Below are positions 11,195 through 23,956 of a stretch of 64,000 nucleotides of DNA, in pieces. The position numbers were made by a program, and so were the translations under genes. Every line of letters begins with the position of its first letter. Position 1 is the first letter of the stretch. The DNA lies in assembly GCF_019399895.1 (NCBI RefSeq), contig NC_091881.1, forward strand, positions 994,501 to 1,058,500, written 5' to 3'. The DNA comes from Cardiocondyla obscurior (taxonomy: Eukaryota > Arthropoda > Insecta > Hymenoptera > Formicidae). Under the pieces are notes generated by a model, which made no database searches, was not told the DNA's origin, and saw only the letters and a list, made by a program, of their open reading frames with translations.

Positions 11195-13194
11195 TGCTTT
11201 ATTGGATATGTTGCACCTCGTTTAAGAGCAGTTCTATCGTCGGTTCGTTAACCGTCGTCGAGCGTAACTCGTAATTACAGACGATGCGGTGGACACGCTC
11301 GACGACCCTACGTTCGCGGTCAATATATGCTAATGCTCGGTATTAATAGGTGTACGCGAAGGGAGCTTGCAAGATGTAAAGTGGAAAGCGGAGAGCGAGA
11401 CGTGTACGAGCTTGACCGATTAACCGTACCAAGGTCTACAAGCGCACGCGCGCCTTACTTTCACACGAATACTTTCACGAGATACCGCAGCAATTTTTAG
11501 CGAATTATGAGCTATTAGCGATAGATCTATCTAAGAAAGGTGCGCCAGTAAACGGACGTGAGAGCTATATTTACTTACAGATACATTTATTTTTTCCACT
11601 AATGCGATATAAATGTAATTTTTTAAAAGCATTACATCCTGCTAATTAATGTAATGCATGAAAATATTTTGATATTGATAATTAAGGATGAAAGTATAGT
11701 ATATTTTTATTTAGGATAAAAGTGCATCTTTAATTACGCTGTATTTATCTATTAATTTTAGTGCATCTGCTTTAAGTCCACTTTTCTTTATTATCAGTTA
11801 GGGAAATGAACACGTAAATGAGAGGATGTCGTAGAATTTTTATCGACTTCCGGGGTTAAAGAGAACGATTTTTATGATCTACCAGCCAATACAAACGCAA
11901 TTATCGAGATAAATTAACGAGAAAGAAAAAAGAGCGAAGCTGGTCTTTTTAACGATCCACTTAATTATCATACATCACGCGGCGTCGGACCGATCTCAAA
12001 TCTAACGTTTATCATTAGTGACGATTCAGATTAAAATTTTTTTTTTCTTGTAAAGTTAATAAAAAGTTAACAAAGATTGCGTAAATAAGTCAACCTGTCG
12101 ATACATGGCGGTAAGAAGATTAATATTGAATACTTGACAATATCGGATAATGTGCGCGCGTGTCTTTGCATCTTTTCTGTTCGCTTCTACGAGGATAAGC
12201 TCGAAATCCATTCTGGGTACTTGAGCGCACAACTAGATAAGCCGTGGCGTGTTTATCGTTTATCAATATTAAATTCATCCATTTTTCGAAATCGCTAAAT
12301 GAAAATCAGCTGTCCTCAATATGGAATCTTCGGCGCAGCATCGTCAATTTTGCAGTCGAACTATCTCCATTTTCCGAATTATTGGAGCATCGTCTCCGTT
12401 TCCGATTTGTATGCCATCCGAATTATATGTTGTGGGAAACCGTAATACCTCGAATGGAAATTCTAATCGCCTTACATCCTCGAATAATTCCGTATATTCG
12501 CTATGATTGAAGTTGGAAAACATTCTTTAATATACCAGTTCTCTATTATACGTAAAACTATAATTTATATTTATATATTAATTTATGTGATTGAATCTAA
12601 TTTTATTACGTTCTCATCTTAAAGAAAGCCGTGTTAAATCGAATCGAATTCATTGCTATCGCGCTTTTTTGCGATGCCCCGATCGAGTGGCTCGACTTCT
12701 GGTCGGAGCAGTGACGCGAATCGCGCGCTATGTAACGTCTAGTAATTTATTTTTTAAAAAACGACATTCTCTCATATTATTTAAATGTAATTGCAATATA
12801 ATGTTAATTACTTCGCGAAGTACGTTGTTATTAGCGAATTGACTGCGATGTAATCTCGTTGCGAACGCTTCTTCGACTTCTCCTTAAGGATGACCCCGTG
12901 CATGGCTCAGTCTTCTTATTGAACTCGTAAGTAATTTGCCAGGGGCCCCATTATTTCGTGGTTTCGTTCCTGCGATTATAGGCGAGCTCTAATAACGACG
13001 ATTATGTCATTTCCGCGGAATTCGACCGCCTGCAGCGACTACGGACAATGCCTTCGTCATCCACGCGACTGCTCCGCGAGGTCTATCGATCCTTGGAAGC
13101 GCGATCAAATTTTCAGCGGCCGGCAATTGGTACATTTATCTCGTTACGTTGTTACCTTCTAAAGTGCAAAATAGCAAAACCCACAGAAATTTGA
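11195..13194. other. Mixed non-coding block
   Basis: AT-rich at 11560-12200, GC-richer at 12840-13130. An inverted repeat at 11629-11657 has 9-bp arms (GCATTACAT and ATGTAATGC) around an 11-base loop. A GTAAGT at 12907 follows a CAG by only 16 bases and is not a credible exon. No coding frame supported. Confidence 0.55.
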
Positions 13195-13216
13195 AAAATA
13201 AAATAAAATAAAATAT
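13195..13216 (+). repeat. (AAATA)n microsatellite
   Basis: About four copies of an AAAAT/AAATA pentanucleotide unit in AT-rich sequence. A similar unit recurs at about 41466-41485. Confidence 0.8.
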
Positions 13217-14646
13217 TTATCGAGCCGACTCGATAGGTCGTTACGTCAGTTTGAAATAAAATTTTCCTTCTTATCGAGTCACGCGTCAAACGTCAGAGAT
13301 TAATGTTACATGCATGAGCTCTTCTCGCACGCGCGCGTGACTTATTTAGGATGCTCGTATCTGCCTCGACCTACGTCGGCTTCTTTCATACTTTTTTTTT
13401 TTCCTTTTTTTATTTCCACCGTTCTTTCCTTTTGGTACGCGGCAGTCATAGGGTCATAGGGGCATACACGCTGCTGGCCACATCAAACGCATGAGTGTGC
13501 TCTTTGAAGATGAAAAGCTTACATCGCGCAATTTAATCTCGACAGCAATAGCGCGGCGCATGTGCTCGCAGTTTACGAAAGCATCCGGAGATTCCGCCGT
13601 CGTGTGGGATCTAGTACGGGAACGGTGACATGCGGTGTATCGTGTAGTGGATACCTACCCGTAGCGAAAGTTAGAGAGAAAGAAAAATAAGAAGGGGAGG
13701 GAACAAACTTCGTGACCTTCGAAAGGCACGCCGTGACCAACGAGCCGGAGGACAAACGAGCAAACGAACACAGCGTATCACGTAATTAGGTACGCTTGCT
13801 GCCGCCACAGCCAGGTTCGACGAGTCGGCCGTTGGTGTACCTGACTGCGTATCTCGTTGCGGATGCTGCGGCGTCGATCCCTTCGTGCTTAACGGTTTTC
13901 GGCAAAATATATAAACGCGCGTTACAGCGCCGTGGATCGTGTTCTCGAACCGGCCGTGAATTCACCTCGGGGGAGATGCAGATGTGTACACGGTAGCCGA
14001 AGCACGCGATGGTGGCTTAACGCAAAAACTTGCCGCATAGTTTGTAGGCACTAATTGATTTAGTAAACCGCCGAAGAAAAAGAAGGTATACGTACGAACC
14101 GAGTGCTCGTTACACGCTCGCCCTAGATTTCCCATTAAGCACGCTAAATTCGTCTAAAATCAAAACCGTGGCTTTTAACCGTAAAATAACAGCGTATTGT
14201 TATTTTTATTGCGCACACATGCTGACATTAATATAAAACGCGATGCAAATGAAAAACAAATTTTTTAACGAAAAATATTGTTTACGTTTGAAGCGGAAAA
14301 AAATAGCACGAAAGTTTTTTTTGCTGCGAAGAATGTATTTTAAGAAATATTGAATCGGAGTTTATATCTCGAATTAATTTTTATGTATTTCTACAAATGG
14401 AAAGAAAACTGGAGTATTTTGAGATAAACCGTGCTGTAGGGCTATTAATCACGATTATGTGGCTCGTGTGCTGTGAGCAACGTAAAAGTTTATCCCGAAA
14501 AAGGATAAGATAAAATAATCGTTAAATGCATCGGAATTTTGCAATGCACCGCGAGGTTTAATGTTGTTAACTGTGTGGAAAAGTATTCAATTGAGCAAGA
14601 GATTTTCAGGGTTTTGCGATGCATTTTGATTACGTTTATCGATTCG
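13217..14646. other. CpG-rich then AT-rich non-coding block
   Basis: 13300-14100 is CpG-rich and includes the palindromic CACGCGCGCGTG near 13328. A TATATAAAC word near 13903 has no initiator about 30 bases downstream. 14100-14640 is AT-rich with no supported content. Confidence 0.5.
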
Positions 14647-14669
14647 CGTCAAAAAGCCATTTTTTGACG
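14647..14669. repeat. 9-bp-arm hairpin
   Basis: CGTCAAAAA pairs perfectly with TTTTTGACG around a 5-base loop. Arms of this length with a short loop are at the edge of chance for 64 kb. No function inferred. Confidence 0.75.
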
Positions 14670-15359
14670 ATCGGCATTATAATCCATTTTCGCATGGGTA
14701 TTATATAGGCTTGTCGCAAATTGATTTTAACGCAAGACATTAATGCGCCGCGATAAATCAGAGAAATACCACTAGCCGATTAACGTTCTTTCAAATTGCG
14801 AACGCGGATGTGCTGAAATGTGCACGTTATTGCAGATAGCGATCTTTGTAGTTGAGCTTAATTATATTTTAACGCTAAACTTTTTTTTTTTTTAAATAGA
14901 TTACGCGCGACCGGGACAAAAGTAAGATTTAATCTGCAAATATTAACACGTTTCGTGATGTATTCCATACGAAATGGTGATTGTGCTTTCCTACGCCGCG
15001 CGGCCCGCGAGGCGAGATAATTCCCGGGGCTGACATCGAGACGGCGGTCAATTTGCGCCCGCGCGCAAACCGATGATATCGATAAGGCGGTTTTCAGCGC
15101 GAGGATATACGGCACGACCATAATTCAAAGTGGTCGAGGAAGGGCCCGCGCGCTTTGAGCCAGGTCGGTGAACGTTCATCGATCAAGCGTTCCAAAAAAA
15201 AAAGGAAGGAGAGCGAGAGAGAGAAAAAAAAAAAAAACACACGCAACCCCTCCCAACACTGACGGACACCCTTTCGATCCGTAACCCGCCATTTCTCGAT
15301 ATACAGGTGATATATAGGCGACGTGCTCGCGTCCTGTTTTCGCTCGCTCGATGAGCGGC
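14670..15359. other. Non-coding block
   Basis: Has a 13-base T run at about 14880 and A runs at about 15193 and 15225. It is CpG-rich from 14980. No coding support. Confidence 0.55.
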
Positions 15360-15391
15360 CGATCAATTACCGGGCCGGCCTTAATTGGTCG
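15360..15391. repeat. Hairpin around GGCCGG
   Basis: CGATCAATTA pairs with TAATTGGTCG over 10 bp with one G-T pair, enclosing a 12-base GC-only-rich loop (CCGGGCCGGCC). It also contains TAATT homeodomain-type core words. Structure seen, function unknown. Confidence 0.65.
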
Positions 15392-17060
15392 TTTAATTAA
15401 GAGCGTTACACCACGAGGGAACCGGGTCGCGTCACGCGAGATTCGTTATACGCGCCGAATATTCGTTAGATCGGCCTGTTCTGATTTTGCAAGCCGCGAC
15501 GACAACCCTCCCGGACAAATGATCTCGCGACACGGGTCTTTATGTGTGGACCGGCTGATCGATTCCCGCTTCCCTTCTCTTCGCCCTCGGTCTCCTTCTC
15601 TTTCTCTCTCTTTCTCTCATGCGAAACTCACGGCAAGTTTATCGCGCGGATTTATGCTGATTAACCCTTTTGCACGCACGCTCGGATGAGAACAAGCAGC
15701 GTTTCGTAATTTCAAAACGGAGGCACGAACAGCCGGCGTCTTTCTCTTCTTCATCCCTCGTGCCTTCGTACGTCGCTATCGTAACATAATAATTACAAAT
15801 TGCATTTACGTATTAATATAATTAATGCAATGATTATAAAATGAATATAAAATTGGGCATTATCAAAGATATTCTGATTGCGTTACGTAAAAGCATCGGA
15901 GATGTATGTTACACATATGTAACACGGGAATGTGTATCGTCGTTTACAGCTACGTTAATAATTTTCTAATTATGATATGAATTATTGCTACAATCACGAT
16001 GATAGATTATGCAGATTGTCTAGTGTAATCCAACTAATATTATTGTAATCATAATTATTTGATTAACAAGTTGATTGACGAAAAATATTTATATTAAATG
16101 ATTACTTTGAAAACATCGGTTGAACTGTAAAAAATGCTTGTCTACGTTCATTATTCTCATGTTACGATTGTATCAGATATTGAAAAGAAAATGCCTACTT
16201 TTTTCCTCTAATATTTTCCGCGCATATACGTATATATATATTTTTAATTTTTTTTTTTCTTTTTTCTTTTTAATTTCTGCTGTTTTGTTATGACTATTTT
16301 CTCCGCGTATTTAACGAAGAAAAAGAGAACGCGAAATGTATGCTTCCCGCAACTAAATTATCGCCGCTTTGCTATTATACGCAAACACAAGAGGCATATG
16401 CGGGACGCATTAGCGAGCGAGGTGATTGTCGGGCTCATCGGCTAATTAAGCCTCTCGGTTCTCTAATTAACAGTACACACCGTTCCCGAGCAGGACTCTC
16501 TTCCCGTTCTACCTGAAAAGGAGGTGGTTACTCGTCGCCGTTGTGTCCGTCAATGGCCGATAGCCAGGATTAATCCGTCGAAATGTGTTTTTGCCTGATT
16601 CTTCATCCGCGCACGAGCTTTTATATAGAAACGTCGGTTCGTTTCACCGAGAATGGGCACTCGCCATCGACTATCCCGTAGGAAACCTCGGTATCGAAGG
16701 TTTATCGATTTTCGCTAGCGACCGTGTGGCGTTCCTCTTCTTTTTACCGTCACAAAAATTGTGACATTGTCCTCTGCCATTCGATATTGTTCTCAGCCGT
16801 ATTGCCGGCCTCTTCAAAGTATTCGTTTCTCCATCGTTTATATAATGGGCTTCCAGAATTGCAAAGGATTCAGGAACTTAATTTTTTTTACGATACAGAA
16901 ATGATATATCATTTCGGATATTTCAATCATGAATTGAAATAATTCTCAGTCTCTCCTTTTTTTTATTTTACCCATTTTATTAATTATATTTAAATTAAAC
17001 TGAAACTACTTTTCATTCTCTTTGTGTTTTTAATTTAATTTTATTATAATTCCAGGGAAT
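15392..17060. other. CpG-rich to AT-rich non-coding block
   Basis: Up to 15780 CpG-rich with a TCTC-rich pyrimidine tract at about 15570-15620. 15780-16330 is AT-rich, 16340-16760 GC-richer, then AT-rich again. On the minus strand CACCTCCTTTTCAG (16511-16524) is an excellent acceptor, but the following GTAGAA is a poor donor and no exon is apparent. Confidence 0.5.
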
Positions 17061-17290
17061 AATAACTTTTTAATACACGCATCTCGACAGTATTAATTAT
17101 AATGTTTAATGAACAATAACTATTTAATAAACGCGTCTCAACAGTATTACACATATAATTAATTATTAACTTCTTTAATTCTACGTATAATTGAGCTTAA
17201 TCATTTAATTAAATTTCACGTGTGGTGAATTATTAATTTTTTTTTTTTTTTTTTTTAATTCTGCGCATGGTTGAGGTTATTTAAATGTAC
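17061..17290 (+). repeat. Nested imperfect tandem duplications
   Basis: First pair: 17061 and 17115 start two copies (period 54) that match over 35 bases with four differences (AATAACTNTTTAATANACGC and on). Second pair: 17175-17206 and 17255-17284 match in most positions (TTAATTCT, CG, AT, TTGAG, TTA in order). The second copy is preceded by a 20-base T run at 17237-17256 that replaces a short T-rich stretch in the first. The two pairs abut, so the block grew by at least two local duplications. No coding frame. Confidence 0.8.
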
Positions 17291-19005
17291 GTTGGAAATT
17301 TCTGAACCCTCTCAACAAGGCGAAAGCTTCCCCGATGTGCACAAGCGAACGTTCGACTGTTATGAGATGCATTGCGATCGTTTATCTGGATAAGCGTCTT
17401 AAGAGAAGAATGATAGGCATCGGGAATCGTAAATACAACCAGACGTGCGATAACACTAAGCTATGAGAGGAAAATTAAAGTTGACTCGTCTACGGAGAGT
17501 CTCTGCTTCGCGTAAAGTTTACGTCATATCGCAGAAGCGTATTCTCCAACGGACGGAAAGCTGTCTAAATATTTCCGCGAATAATGATTTTAATTTAGAT
17601 ATTCCTCGTAACTTTCGTATTTCCCGTTGCTAAATATACAATTAGGATAAGAACATTAATATATTCAGCGTTAAATACGGCGAAAACAAGGGTTTAAATT
17701 ATCATTTCGCTGTCCGAAAGTTTGCTCCAATTTAACTGGAGAGCAAGACTTCGTCATCTGTATACACTGTTTCAAAACTTCATCTCAACTTCGCGTTGAC
17801 ATATCTACCCATCTGCGCCGCGCATACCGAGACGGGATTAAACCTATGTAAAACTTTACGTTAAACTTTTCGGACTCGTCGATTATTGACTGCACCTGAA
17901 CCTGAACGATGTGCCGAGGGAGGCAGCTAGGATCCGGGCGCGATCTAGACGGACATTTCTCGCAGCAATGCCGAACATACCGTGTCCCGCATTTTCCTCG
18001 ACTTAATGACAGCCTGCCATTTATGGGCGTCGCTCGTCAAGTTCGTTCTTTCCACCTTAGCCTCTAGGAACGCACCAAGTTGCAAACTACCGAGGCTTTT
18101 TTCACACGACCTACTTTCCTTCGTACTGGAGAATCTTGGAAAACCATTCTTTACAACGGTCGATTTTTGTACACGATTTTCAAACGCGGTATCATTACAT
18201 TCCACAGTATTGGAAACGGTGATTGAAAATAAAGTAAGGGTTACATATGAAAAAAATAATATTAATTTTTTTCTTTTTTTTTTTTTTAGAAAATAAATTG
18301 TTTTTTTTTATGAATAATACGTCTGGTTGTTTACTTGAAAATTTTAAATGTAATATAATTTTTTTACATTTACCGTGTAATATTTTATTGTATTTTTCGA
18401 AATAATAGCACGCTCAAATATCGAAATTCAACGCCTGGATCCAGATAATGTCTTTCGGAGTTGCCGTGTACGTACCGGTAATGCACCTTGACGGCACTGC
18501 TCCTTGGCGTTTTCACCTCGCATCGCCTTGTCCCTTCACCCCGTTCTCTTCGACTTTTGCTGTCGCTTCCGTTTGCGTGCCCTTACCGAGCGCTTTTACG
18601 ATTCGTCCCTTCGCCACTCCGCTTCCTCCGGCCGCGTTGCTTTTCTCCGCTTTTCTTCTGGTAGTCTTTACGAGCGTGTCAAGTACATATCGCGTACGTG
18701 TAATTACGCGAACACGTCGAATTACCGAGATGGCCGATCATAGCGTTACGAATGTGCAGGAGAACGCGAGTTGAGATTACGCGTTCGCGTGGCATCTTAT
18801 TCCACTGCCAATGAAATACGACGATCTACCGGCTAGCATCGCATAAATCCGCAACCCGAGACGCGCAAAAAGTGCCGGGAAATCGACTGTGTAATTCCTA
18901 ATTAACTGCATCTTCTATCCATCCTCGACGGGTTTTGAGACGGCTTCTCCGCGGAATTCTTAACTGCGACTTTAATTATTATTTATATTTGAAAATCTTA
19001 CAAAC
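17291..19005. other. Mixed non-coding block
   Basis: A pyrimidine-rich tract ends in AG near 18289 but is followed by stop-rich sequence. 18420-18780 is CpG-rich and pyrimidine-rich, which yields two overlapping 79-108 residue frames without motifs. A small fold-back, TTGCTCCA with TGGAGAGCAA, lies at 17721-17745. No exon supported. Confidence 0.5.
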
Positions 19006-19026
19006 AAAAAAAACCCCCCAAAAAAA
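19006..19026 (+). repeat. A8-C6-A7 homopolymer junction
   Basis: Eight A, six C and seven A are directly juxtaposed. Runs of six C are otherwise rare in the window, and the two others found also abut A/T runs (27282-27295 and 34684-34698). Confidence 0.9.
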
Positions 19027-20880
19027 TTAAATGAAAAAATTCTCGTTCTTTAATTATTTTAACGCGAGCTCGAAACCAGAACACAATCGCTACGTTATTT
19101 AAATCTCAAATTGATTTTAAACTCTCGTTGGGGAAGCTGTAATTGAAGTCGACCCGGTTAACCGTTCGTTTTATTTATAGTCGCAAGAAGAAAACAGCGA
19201 TTAAATAACCTGTAAGAATTGATTGCCGCCGGATGCAAATGGCGCTTTGACGAGGCCCGCCTCGTGTTTAGAGCCGCAGATAAAATCGGCGACGATAAAA
19301 AGATCGCATTCTTCGAGGAATATCGCCTCCCAATCGGATATCGTCCGGTCGCTCGTAAAGATTGTACATCGGCGAAATCGTAAGCGCGAGAACTGCGCCG
19401 TAAATTGGTGTCTCGCGCTCGCGATGTGTGCGCGCATACATATAGCGAACATAAATACGCGTACCCGATTATACACGTGTGTTGCGCGCGTATGCGGCTT
19501 GTGTATGCATCGTGTTGCATGCGTGTTCTGCCGCATACGGTATCTATATACGCCGGTCACGTGCGCTCGACCCCGCGGGTCAGGAATCCCGGTCCTGGTT
19601 CCCGTCCTCGGCGAGGTAACACGCTCGTGGATATACCGGAATACCCGTAGCTTTCCTGAGCGAGTCGAGGACGCGCGTTAAAGTGGACTCGTAGCCCCGG
19701 CGCAGTCACGGGTAAGGTCAACCGGGGTATCCGAGACCCTCCGGTAAATGGAGCACGATGATTTCCTAGCGGTTAATTAATAACAGTTATTTATTCGATA
19801 TTCTATCATCCCGATTTATCCCTGTTTTATTAGCTGAATACCTGTTTTTAATAACTTTACGTACCCAATTATCGATTGCATTATTGGAAACCTACAACCT
19901 ACAACCTCTCGCTATTACTCTTCTTCCCTCCGTGTTGTTTCAAGAAGAAAACGAACTCTTAGGTTCACGTTCGATCATAAATGTGTGTACGTTACGCAAA
20001 GTTATATTACGTAATTGTAATCTGGTAAAATGTAGAGTACCTAAACTACAATCCCTTGCCTGATAATTTAAATTGGCATTATTTCGTATAATGTATGACA
20101 GAAATATTGAGTAAGATTGCCACATGGATGGATGTTTTTTTTTTTAATATTATGTCATAATTGATTAAATGCGCTGAATATGCATTATTTATTACCAGTA
20201 ATTATACTAACAAAGTGATTATTTATTTATTAAAATACGGTGGTTTACAACCTCTCTTTCTGCCTCTGATTTTCTCTTTTTATTATTCGTGGATATTGCA
20301 ATGTTCGGTGAGCAATAATGCAGATATTAATAATAATGGCTGTTAATAATCAATATGGAAAAGCAGCTAAGACAATACTTCACCCTGGTGCCGTGTTTTC
20401 ATTAATTATTAATTACCTACCGTCGCTCGAATATTGTGTTTGCATATCTGATAATAAAGAATTATATATGTACGTGCAATATTATTAAAAAGTAATTAGT
20501 TAAATAAATCCGCGAATATTGTAACTGCTTTTTATTATCGCTTAAAATATTCCACGTTATTGATCTCATAAACCGCCGTCGAGAAAGTGCAACAAGTGTG
20601 CGTCAAACATAAATTAGTCAACAAAAAGAAAAAAAGAAAGAAACGCGTGACGGAAAAGTTTCATCGTCGTCACGTATTGATTGATAAATTATGAGAAGCA
20701 GCTTACAAAATATTTTCAACAGAAGAGAAGTATTTATTTTGCGAAATCACACAATTTAAATGAACGTTGCGTAATTATGAGCACGAGTTTATCATTATTT
20801 ACTTAGGTGTAAATATATTTCGAGGTATTTCTCTTTTTTTTTTTTTTTTTTAATTTTAATTTATAGTACTCATCTCGCGA
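19027..20880. other. CpG-rich patch then AT-rich block
   Basis: 19140-19760 is CpG-rich. It includes a 21-base alternating purine-pyrimidine run at 19424-19444 and further CGCGTATGCG-type runs to 19560. Overlapping 119-152 residue frames on both strands are shadows of this composition. Short tandem CTACAAC copies lie near 19889. From 19760 the sequence is AT-rich with (AAT)-type words near 20311-20345 and a T run at about 20829-20850. Confidence 0.5.
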
Positions 20881-23200
20881 AGAGAACGCAGACGCGTTCG
20901 TGTCGAACGCATTTATCATATCGTCGTTTATACGCCAATTACATTCGTTGCACCGCCGTTTACATATCCGTAACATTTATGAGCCGTTCGGTGCTCGATG
21001 CAGCATGCGTCGACATTTAATAACCGGCCCTCACACCGGTGAATCCGCGGGATCGCGAGCTCATCGAATTCCAATCTCGTCGCGTACACGTCGTCCGAAT
21101 AAACATTAATCAAGCGTCAACCGTTAGGCGAGATATCGAGGAGCCTTCCCATGCCATATGTCCAGGACGCGATTGACAAGTTACGTGTCCGCGTACGTAC
21201 GGCAACTGCGATTAAAGGCCCATTCGCATTGCCCGGGTAAATCCAGTTCGCCAACACTCCAAAATAAAGTGCATGTTATCGAGCATTTTATGGAATACAT
21301 AATTAAACATCACATTTGTTGAACAAGCGACTTCGGTATGATTTTCATCCGTGTGACCGTGTGACAACCGTATATCATCACGGTATCAGAACTTTATTCA
21401 TACGCTAAATTCTCTGGGAAATAAAATAACGTAAAAACGAAAAGATTATGATCAAACTAATTATGCAGCTTTATATATAAATAATTTTTAAACGCATTTC
21501 TATTTATGCGCAAGGGACAAAAATAAAAATTGAAATATAGTATAATTTTACGCGACATACATGTTGCTTTTTTTTTCTTCTTTTTTTTTGCAGTTATATT
21601 ATGATAAAACACGTTGACACTCACGATGCGTTTACAGTTACCTACTATACAAATTATATTACAAATCGTTTTAGAGGATCGCCGCGCTCTTCCAATCGCC
21701 GTTTGTCGATGAAACGTGCCGGCCTTTACGGTAATAATTGTGGCCCGCGAAGATGCACAGGCAGGCAAAGTCTCCGTCGAGGTCGTGCATTTACACAGGC
21801 GGGGTCAGCCACGGTCTCCGCGCGGTACCGTTACGCTGTATATACATTCTCGAGGCGGTCATCCCGTCGGCCGTTTCCCTCGCCTCGGTTGCCCCGTCTC
21901 GCTGCGGGGCCCTATTTTCTCACTAACCCGCCGCCGGCACCCATCGCATCGCACATTTTCGTGTGCATCTCGTGCGCGCATCGCGCTTTGCATCGTCGGC
22001 CCATATCGCGCGGCGGCTCGCGGAAAGACGCATAAGTCACAATGTTGGACGAGTGCTACCGAATGTTCCGTCGCTTCCTGTAATAACGCACCCGCTCCGA
22101 GCTCCGCTCGTGCACGCGCCCGTTGTATACGAGCTGTTACGTTGCTACGTTGCTGTTGCATTTTCCCCGTGAATTTCCAGTTTTCTAATTTTGAAATGAG
22201 CATTGTAACTCGCGCCCGCGTTAAGCAGATTAAAGTCAGAACAATGAAGCCGCGGCACCGTGTAAATTCAACTTTGCAAACGCGACAATCGGCTTGAGTT
22301 ATGCACAGTTTGAAATTGAATTCAAGAATTAATGAATCAAGAAGACCGAAATAGATTTCAGCCGCGAGTTGCGCGCAACTATTGAAAATATCCCCAATCG
22401 TGTAACTAATAATAATGTTAGCCGGAATTCTACCGATTCAGAAAACAATTAACTGCCGCCGCTGCGCCGTGGAGCAGATGATGCTTTTCCCTGTGCGCTT
22501 GTAAAATTAATACATATTCCAATAATTGTTTCGCGTGCCATTTCTCGCAATCTATTCCCGATGGTAGTGATTGCTTCGCATCGTACATAATCAAGAATGT
22601 TAACTTCTGCGTGTACGTATACTTGTATCAAATTAAATTCATGCGACAGCTAACGCGGCATTTGAATGAGAAAAAAAGAAACCCACGAATTTAACAATTA
22701 AAAGAATTATTTTTTTTTACCATTACATTCATTGTTGTTAAATTTTTTAGAAGCACGTTCGCATTTTTGTGTTGAGATTATATTAATTTTATCAAATGTC
22801 ACGCAGAAATGTTTCCGCAACGGGTGTCACGTTGCCGACGAACTGGCGACGAATGCCCGGCGCCTTAGTACGAAAACCGGAAGCTTATTATCGCGGTACC
22901 GACAGTCAGCTTAAAGCTTAATCGGCCGTTACGATCGCGTGCTTCTAATTTCACGCCCGCTATATGCTCGCCCCAATGTATCCAGGTAATCGAATCTTCG
23001 CAGCTCCGCTTAATCGTCGTTTAAAGACCAAAGACCCATCCAGGCCGATACCGTCGACCTACATTCCTCGACTCTTGCTTTTTATTGCTACTCGTGATTC
23101 GGCACTTCCGAACCTGTGTGCAGAGAGCAGGTAGAAAATGTAAACGTAGAAATGTAGACCCTGTGTGTATGCGGGTGTGTGTGTTTTACTTTTCGAACAT
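20881..23200. other. CpG-rich non-coding block with a strong acceptor-like site
   Basis: 21650-22290 is the largest CpG-rich patch in this part of the window and gives overlapping open frames of 144, 193 and 114 residues in different frames and strands. None has a motif, and the 193-codon one starts at GTG. A long pyrimidine tract ending TTTTTTTTTGCAG at 21593 is an excellent plus-strand acceptor consensus, but no matching donor with a convincing open frame follows. Confidence 0.5.
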
Positions 23201-23919
23201 TTTTACTGAACATTGTTTCGTATCGTCTGATCTTAACTTGAAACTTTTTATCTGCATTACCCGAACTTTTCTGTTTCGTATAATTTTCAGATTGACGGAA
23301 TGATAAAGCGTAAAAAAAAAAGAAAATCCTTAGAAGTCTGTTTCCTATCTCGTTTATTTTCCGCTAACAAGAGTTCGTTTCTTTAAATTTTTTTTTTTTA
23401 TAAGTTTTTTGTTTTTTTCTTCTTCTCTCTTATTTCATTGGTTTGACGGCAACGATAGATATTTTACTCGAGCGAAGATTATTAAAATTCTTTATTCTCT
23501 AAAATTTTATAATTAATGTGTCAAGTAACGTTAAGTAAGATAAAATCGATATGGATCTTACAATTATAAGAGATAGCGATCAAAGTAGGTCTTGATAAAT
23601 AATATTATATATATTTATACATATATACTTACATGTATATATTTTATGTAGCAACGCGATTTTACGGATCTTGTGATTGCGAATGGTGTTAGGTTCGGCA
23701 GAGTTACCGCTATTCATTCTCGCATGAGCTATCCTTAGCAAATTAGGTGCGGGTTTGCAGATCTCGCGAGTTGTACCTCGACGAAGATATACGTCGCGAC
23801 GTATCTCATCTTTCTTGGAGTACGCGCGTGTTCTCGGGAAGTACCGTCGGAGACGGATGCAACTCTTGGTCCCGAGTTTTACGACAGTTGCGCAGTAATA
23901 ACGGTATTATTCAACTCAC
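23201..23919. other. AT-rich non-coding block
   Basis: T-rich tracts lie at 23388-23430. An AT-rich inverted repeat at 23621-23642 has arms ATATATAC and GTATATAT. It becomes GC-richer from 23690. No plus-strand coding support. Confidence 0.55.
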
Positions 23920-23956
23920 CTTCGTGACCGCGGCGCTATCATGACCCACCATTGGT
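23920..23956 (-). other. Possible 37-base minus-strand exon
   Basis: Read on the minus strand, a pyrimidine-rich stretch of about 60 bases ends in TTCTTCAAG. It is followed by 37 bases and then AAG/GTGAGTT, a near-perfect splice donor (intron from 23919 downwards). Two of the three frames are open. One of these contains ATG at 23952 and would read MVGHDSAAVTK up to the donor in phase 0. Against it: the acceptor ends AAG rather than CAG or TAG, the exon is very short, and such pairs are expected occasionally by chance. Confidence 0.15.

Noticed and set aside
16500..16530. Minus-strand ratchet point (CCTTTTCAG/GTAGAA)
   Set aside because: The acceptor is excellent but GTAGAA is a poor donor, so recursive use is unlikely.
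21560..21593. Strong plus-strand acceptor as the start of an exon
   Set aside because: No matching donor with a convincing open frame follows; T-run plus CAG acceptors arise often in this T-rich sequence.
21601..22297. Overlapping frames of 144, 193 and 114 codons around 21.6-22.3 kb as genes
   Set aside because: They overlap in different frames and strands inside one CpG-rich patch, and the longest starts at GTG. No motif or splice pair supports any one of them.
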